The notes under the pieces: model-generated | The model's database searches: none | What the model was told of the DNA's origin: nothing | The model's input: only the letters and a program-made list of their open reading frames with translations | Translations under genes and position numbers: made by a program | Source: Xanthobacteraceae bacterium | GTDB lineage: Bacteria; Pseudomonadota; Alphaproteobacteria; Rhizobiales; Xanthobacteraceae | Assembly (NCBI GenBank): GCA_028290465.1 | Contig: JAQGJU010000135.1 | Span: 19,968 to 83,967, forward strand | Direction: 5' to 3' | Length of the DNA stretch: 64,000 bases | Shown here: positions 60,234-64,000 of the stretch, in pieces | How the letters are laid out: the number at the start of each line of letters is the position of its first letter | How positions within the stretch are numbered: the stretch's first letter is position 1

Positions 60234-63200
60234 TCACGCGATAAACGGCAATCCTCGCATCTTGCGGACCCAATCTCGCAACAACAACTTTGCACCGACG
60301 AAATAAGTAATGACCGTTTCAAGACGCGGCATCGTGCGCCATTTCAGCGCTTCGATCGGCAGATAGAGTAGAATTGGCATTGTAAGATGCGGGCGAATTC
60401 GCTTAACGCCCTCTTCCTGCTCGCTGCCATGAACATGGCGATAGGCCACGACCAGCCCACGCGCGATGATGAGATGCCAGAACGCAAGATAGCGGCGTCG
60501 CGTCGTCGCCGATACGAATCCTCTCGGCTCAAGCTCCTGCATCAATCGCCGCGCATATTGATACTGCGTATATGCGAAGGTCAGCGGGTACATCTCGGTA
60601 TAACCACCAGTAATCATACGTCGTATCGGCGCGTCATCGACGAAATCCACATCTCCCGTCGTCGCCAAATTGAACAGCATCTCGTGATCGATTCCGGATC
60701 CATCTTCAAGTCCGAGATCCCGAAGGTGGAGACTGCGCGGTATGCCGGCTTTGCGCATCGCCGACACACGTATCACCGCGTAGGCGCCGCAATGTTGCAA
60801 GACCGTGTCGCGCACGTGCGCCGCGATGAACTCTCGGCCGGTCATCCGGTTGTAGTTGAACAGCAGAGGCTTATCGGACTCGGTGCGGTCGATTTGCCGC
60901 AATGGGTACAAGACCATACTGATCTGCGGATCGGCATCGAGCTTCCCGATCGCGTCGACGATCGGCGCCCCACTGATGAATTCATCTTTTGGATTCAAGA
61001 GCGAAGCATACTCGGCGTGGCACACTTCGCGATAGTAACGCTCCAGTGAATTTGCCACACCCATATTGGTCGGATTGCGCGTGTAGATAACGCGGTCGTC
61101 ACCAAAACTTCGACAGACCATTTCCGTCGTCATCATTCCGAGACCAGGGACATCCTCGAACGCATTAGACCCGTCGTCGATGACGACGAAAAAGACATTC
61201 TGAAGATTAAGGGCGATGCCGGTTTGGAGAATATGGTAGACGTAATTCACCCGATTGAAGCATGGGATCAGGAAGTCCAGCTTGCGACCTTCTGGCGTCG
61301 GGGCCGCGCGGAGCGCGTCCTGCGCAACAGGCCCATCGGGCAACAACAGCGAGGCGTATTTCATTGCGAAATAGCGGCCTAGCTGCCCCGAAATTCCGGT
61401 ATTGTGTGTTTGGTTTATTGCACGAAATGCCGCACACACCCGATCTGCCAGGACGGGGTCTGTGACTTGGTATTCGGCCGGCGCCAAAGCCTCTCGGACC
61501 GTTTCAACAATATCGTCGGGCTCATTTCGAAGCAGCGATATGCCGGCCCTGTCGAGCAAAAATTGATGATCTCGGTACGGCACATCGCTTCCCAGAATTT
61601 CCTCAAGCGTCAGCACCCGCCCCTTGGCATGCGAAAAATAGAGCTGAGGTGCGAAAATATGCTGCGGGTTCCACGGAAAGCCATTGTAGATGGGATAGTT
61701 GACCTCACAGACGGGAGTCCCGAACGTATTGGCCACCGTCAGCAGTCCGGACGGAGCTGAGACGAAGAGCGCACAACCCGCGCATAGCGCCACATCGAGG
61801 TCAGGCGAACGATCCGAAGACAGCGCGTAGTCAACGACACGCCCGGACATGCCGCATTGGTCCATATCCAGGGGCGGCATCGAACCGTCGCCCATCCGAA
61901 TGACCCAGATCCCCATATCGGCCAGGGCGCGGATCAGCGCGTAGTAACTATCGATTGACGTGTTGCGGAAACGCTGCGCGTTCTCATTGGCGTTCCCGTA
62001 AAATCCATCGGAACGGACATGCAGACAGACGAAGCGGTCGCTATCAGCCATTCCCCATCTGATGCGTGTTGCCCGGAGCAATTCCGCGTGGCCGTCTCGC
62101 AGCCGCAGCAGCGGCGCGCGATGCTCGCTCTGCCATGCGCGTTCAGCCGCCGCGATGCCGGCGTGGACGAAATCCAATCCGTCTTCGCGCGGCATCATCC
62201 AGTTCCAGTTGACTCCGTAAATGGCTTCCTGGGTCGTCAACGCGCCGATTTCGGCCTGTTCCGAAACGACCGTTATGTAATCCTTCCAATAATCGAGGAA
62301 GGCGTTGTTGACGATGTCATGATGCGGCGCGAGCAAATAGTAAGGGCGTGGATCATTAGTGAGGATCTTGTGTTTGACGAAGCCATCGAGGTGGCCCATC
62401 AGTCCGATGACCTGAGCGCAGTTGCGCGGCAGGACGACACAGGCATCAACCGGCAAACCCGCCCGACGCGCCAGGGCGTCGCGCAGCTTCTCGGCTTCCG
62501 ACCAAGCCTTCTTCGCCTCGGCGAAACGTCCTTGAAACCATAGATTTCGTCCGAGCGCCCGCGCCGGATCGATCCATAGTGGCGCGATCCGCATCGCCTC
62601 AAGGAGGTAATGCTCGCCCCGATGCAGACTCGCCATCAGCTGAGCGTCATCCCGCATGCCGCTGGCCGCGCCTTCGACCACGATGGCCGCCGCGAACAAT
62701 TGCTGCGCATGATGCGGCACCCAGACATTCGGAGCCGGGAAGAAGCCGCGCTCACGGCCGGCAAGCAAGTCTTCACACCGCTTCTTCGCCCGGCGGAATG
62801 CATTCGGCAAAAACTTCGGATCCGCAAGCGTCGCCAATATCGGTGCATAGCGCCGACGCCGACGCTCGACGGCATCCATCAACAACTGTGGATGCCAAAG
62901 GACGTAAGCTATTCGCCTGGCACGCATCACATACCAATAGCGCCGACGCTCGACGGCATCCATCAACAACCGTGGATGCCAAAGGACGTAAGCTATTCGC
63001 CGGGCACGCATCACATACCAATAGCGCTGAAGCCGACGCTCGATCGCTGCCACCAGGAGGCGAGGATGCCACAGCAGGTACAGTATGTGCTTGGCTCGCG
63101 CCGCATATCGTGACACGCGAGGACGGGCCTTTGCGGCGGCCGCCGGAATTCCGGTCCATTGCACGAAGCGCATGACCGGCTGATGAACCGCCTTTTGCAA

Positions 63201-64000
63201 CGGCGTCAGCGGAACCAGGTCCGGAACAACCCCATGGGTTTTCATATTCTCGTCGTACATCGCTTGGTCGAAGGCAACGGCCTCATGAGCCCTGCGCAAT
63301 AGATCAAGGGACTGGTTTGCAACGCCAGTCCAGAGCGCCTCGTCACCGTCGCGAAGCTTCAGACCAAACGTCGCTTCGCCAAAGCGGCGCTGTTCGGGAA
63401 TGACTTCGCTTTGAAGCACATTGCGCAGCGACATTTCGCGCGTCACACCAGCCGGCAAACGGCTGTCCACTGGCGTGTGATAAAGTGACATGACCAGCAC
63501 CTGGTCGGTATCGGTCGCAATAACGACCTCGTTTTCCTTGGCGAGCTGCGCCGACAGACATGCGTCGAGGCTGCCGCGCACGATGCCCTGCCGATATACG
63601 GGATCGTCCGCCCGAACACGCAGAGCCAGAATGGTTTGGTGATAGGCGCGAATAATGACGCCGAGGTCCTCGACCTTCCACATCAGGTAGCTCGGCAAGT
63701 TCGTAAAGCCGGGACTGTCCCAGAAGCGATTTCGGGCCTCCCGGTGCATGTGCTCAACGGCAAGCTTTGCGCCCGCGCGCGGCGCGAGGTCTATGACTCG
63801 ATCGTCCGCCGTATTCCGGAATTTTTTCAGGACTGGCAGCGCCGCATCGCGATCGACCGGCAGGCAAAAGCCGAGTACCGCGTCGATATTTGCTTCGGCG
63901 CCGAGCAATTTCACGGCCGCGGACAGGCTGCCATTGGTCCAGATGAAGTCCGCATAATTGAAGACGATCGCGTCGTGGTCGAGCCCGCGTGTGATCGCGA
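60234..64000 (-). CDS. Large multi-domain glycosyltransferase (partial at the right edge)
   Basis: At least 1254 residues; the 5' end lies beyond the window, and the frame is open to the last base. From N to C: a 'NYADFIW' domain (about 63120-64000) homologous to the preceding protein; a basic stretch with tandem 28-residue repeats (about 62857-63115, unit YWYVMRARRIAYVLWHP); a helical part; a domain resembling TIGR04372 glycosyltransferases (about 61450-62350, with FVCLHVRSDG and NYPIYNGFPWNPQ); and a C-terminal GT2-like domain (about 60600-61290, LDFLIPCFNR and VVIDDGSN). It probably builds several linkages of the polysaccharide. A GTG at 63914 is internal to the frame and not the likely start. 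It converges with the gene at 58928-60208, leaving 25 bases. Confidence 0.82.
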   Translation of the reverse strand, partial: AITRGLDHDAIVFNYADFIWTNGSLSAAVKLLGAEANIDAVLGFCLPVDRDAALPVLKKFRNTADDRVIDLAPRAGAKLAVEHMHREARNRFWDSPGFTNLPSYLMWKVEDLGVIIRAYHQTILALRVRADDPVYRQGIVRGSLDACLSAQLAKENEVVIATDTDQVLVMSLYHTPVDSRLPAGVTREMSLRNVLQSEVIPEQRRFGEATFGLKLRDGDEALWTGVANQSLDLLRRAHEAVAFDQAMYDENMKTHGVVPDLVPLTPLQKAVHQPVMRFVQWTGIPAAAAKARPRVSRYAARAKHILYLLWHPRLLVAAIERRLQRYWYVMRARRIAYVLWHPRLLMDAVERRRYWYVMRARRIAYVLWHPQLLMDAVERRRRRYAPILATLADPKFLPNAFRRAKKRCEDLLAGRERGFFPAPNVWVPHHAQQLFAAAIVVEGAASGMRDDAQLMASLHRGEHYLLEAMRIAPLWIDPARALGRNLWFQGRFAEAKKAWSEAEKLRDALARRAGLPVDACVVLPRNCAQVIGLMGHLDGFVKHKILTNDPRPYYLLAPHHDIVNNAFLDYWKDYITVVSEQAEIGALTTQEAIYGVNWNWMMPREDGLDFVHAGIAAAERAWQSEHRAPLLRLRDGHAELLRATRIRWGMADSDRFVCLHVRSDGFYGNANENAQRFRNTSIDSYYALIRALADMGIWVIRMGDGSMPPLDMDQCGMSGRVVDYALSSDRSPDLDVALCAGCALFVSAPSGLLTVANTFGTPVCEVNYPIYNGFPWNPQHIFAPQLYFSHAKGRVLTLEEILGSDVPYRDHQFLLDRAGISLLRNEPDDIVETVREALAPAEYQVTDPVLADRVCAAFRAINQTHNTGISGQLGRYFAMKYASLLLPDGPVAQDALRAAPTPEGRKLDFLIPCFNRVNYVYHILQTGIALNLQNVFFVVIDDGSNAFEDVPGLGMMTTEMVCRSFGDDRVIYTRNPTNMGVANSLERYYREVCHAEYASLLNPKDEFISGAPIVDAIGKLDADPQISMVLYPLRQIDRTESDKPLLFNYNRMTGREFIAAHVRDTVLQHCGAYAVIRVSAMRKAGIPRSLHLRDLGLEDGSGIDHEMLFNLATTGDVDFVDDAPIRRMITGGYTEMYPLTFAYTQYQYARRLMQELEPRGFVSATTRRRYLAFWHLIIARGLVVAYRHVHGSEQEEGVKRIRPHLTMPILLYLPIEALKWRTMPRLETVITYFVGAKLLLRDWVRKMRGLPFIA
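62857..63115 (-). repeat. Tandem 84-bp coding repeat inside the large glycosyltransferase
   Basis: Two nearly identical 84-base units (62857-62940 and 62941-63024) are followed by a diverged third (about 63025-63115, with a 6-base insertion). The unit is a multiple of three and encodes 28 residues, rich in Arg/Tyr/Trp with the core IAYVLWHP(R/Q)LLMDAVERR. It probably forms repeated amphipathic helices that bind membrane, and unequal crossing-over could change copy number. Confidence 0.85.

Noticed and set aside
62857..63115. CRISPR-like array from repeated 84-base units
   Set aside because: Units are directly abutting, without variable spacers, in frame and coding; a plain tandem repeat explains them.
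62579..63175. Plus-strand frames over the repeat region as a repeat protein gene
   Set aside because: They are antisense to the continuous large glycosyltransferase frame and show repeats only because the DNA is repeated.
60234..63914. Complete gene starting at the GTG at 63914
   Set aside because: The same frame is open to the window edge and encodes the conserved FNYADFIW motif upstream of 63914, matching the paralogue, so the true start lies outside.

Overview
The window is high-GC DNA with dense, often translationally coupled gene strings (many ATGA start/stop overlaps). Gene content is typical of an alphaproteobacterium of the order Hyphomicrobiales (Bradyrhizobium/Rhodopseudomonas/Pseudolabrys-like): an AtzG-AtzE-AtzH ureide module, a cysG-DUF2849-cysI-DUF934-cysH operon, cysNC fusion, and the intergenic palindromic repeats common in that order. 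The genus cannot be fixed from the sequence alone. No rRNA, tRNA or CRISPR array was seen.

Region 1 (1-14.5 kb) looks like a nitrogen-scavenging locus for biuret/allophanate-type compounds. After the tail of a TctC-like binding protein and a small secreted protein, it holds an FAA-hydrolase-fold enzyme, a biuret-hydrolase-like cysteine hydrolase, an NCS2-type permease and allophanate hydrolase on the plus strand. Facing them on the minus strand are a GntR/FCD regulator, AtzH-, AtzE- and AtzG-like proteins and a complete peptide/opine-type ABC importer. Two near-identical palindromes (TTGTATACAA and TTGCATACAA) sit at the two outer promoters of this convergent block and are candidate operators for the GntR protein.

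Region 2 (14.5-23.3 kb) is assimilatory sulfate reduction. It has a rhodanese, APS reductase, DUF934, sulfite reductase, DUF2849 and siroheme synthase on the minus strand, and a divergent [2Fe-2S] ferredoxin, cysD and cysNC on the plus strand. A 263-bp MITE-like element with perfect 18-bp inverted ends, flanked by CTAG, sits exactly at the cysNC stop codon.

Region 3 (23.6-37 kb) has a lytic transglycosylase, then a signalling island: a CheY-like protein, two tandemly duplicated hybrid histidine kinases and a REC-GGDEF protein. One kinase copy has lost its Hpt domain, and a decayed remnant of the CheY-like gene lies between the copies. Housekeeping-like genes follow (Uup ABC-F ATPase, a flavoprotein, a Nudix hydrolase).

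Region 4 (37-64 kb) is a surface-polysaccharide locus. It holds two DegT/DnrJ aminotransferases, a PIG-L deacetylase-like protein, a stand-alone thiamine-diphosphate E1 alpha/beta pair, sugar-nucleotide oxidoreductases and a heptose module (transaldolase, GmhA-like isomerase, GmhB-like phosphatase, and a nucleotidyltransferase-kinase fusion in the reverse order of HldE). It also has an ABC-2 polysaccharide exporter, GT2 glycosyltransferases (one fused to a methyltransferase), and two members of an unrecognised family that shares a NYADFIW motif. One of these is the N-terminal part of a very large multi-glycosyltransferase that runs off the right edge. Several enzymes lack a canonical catalytic residue, so the locus probably makes an unusual, possibly heptose-based and amino/branched sugar. 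This locus is the best candidate here for undescribed biology.
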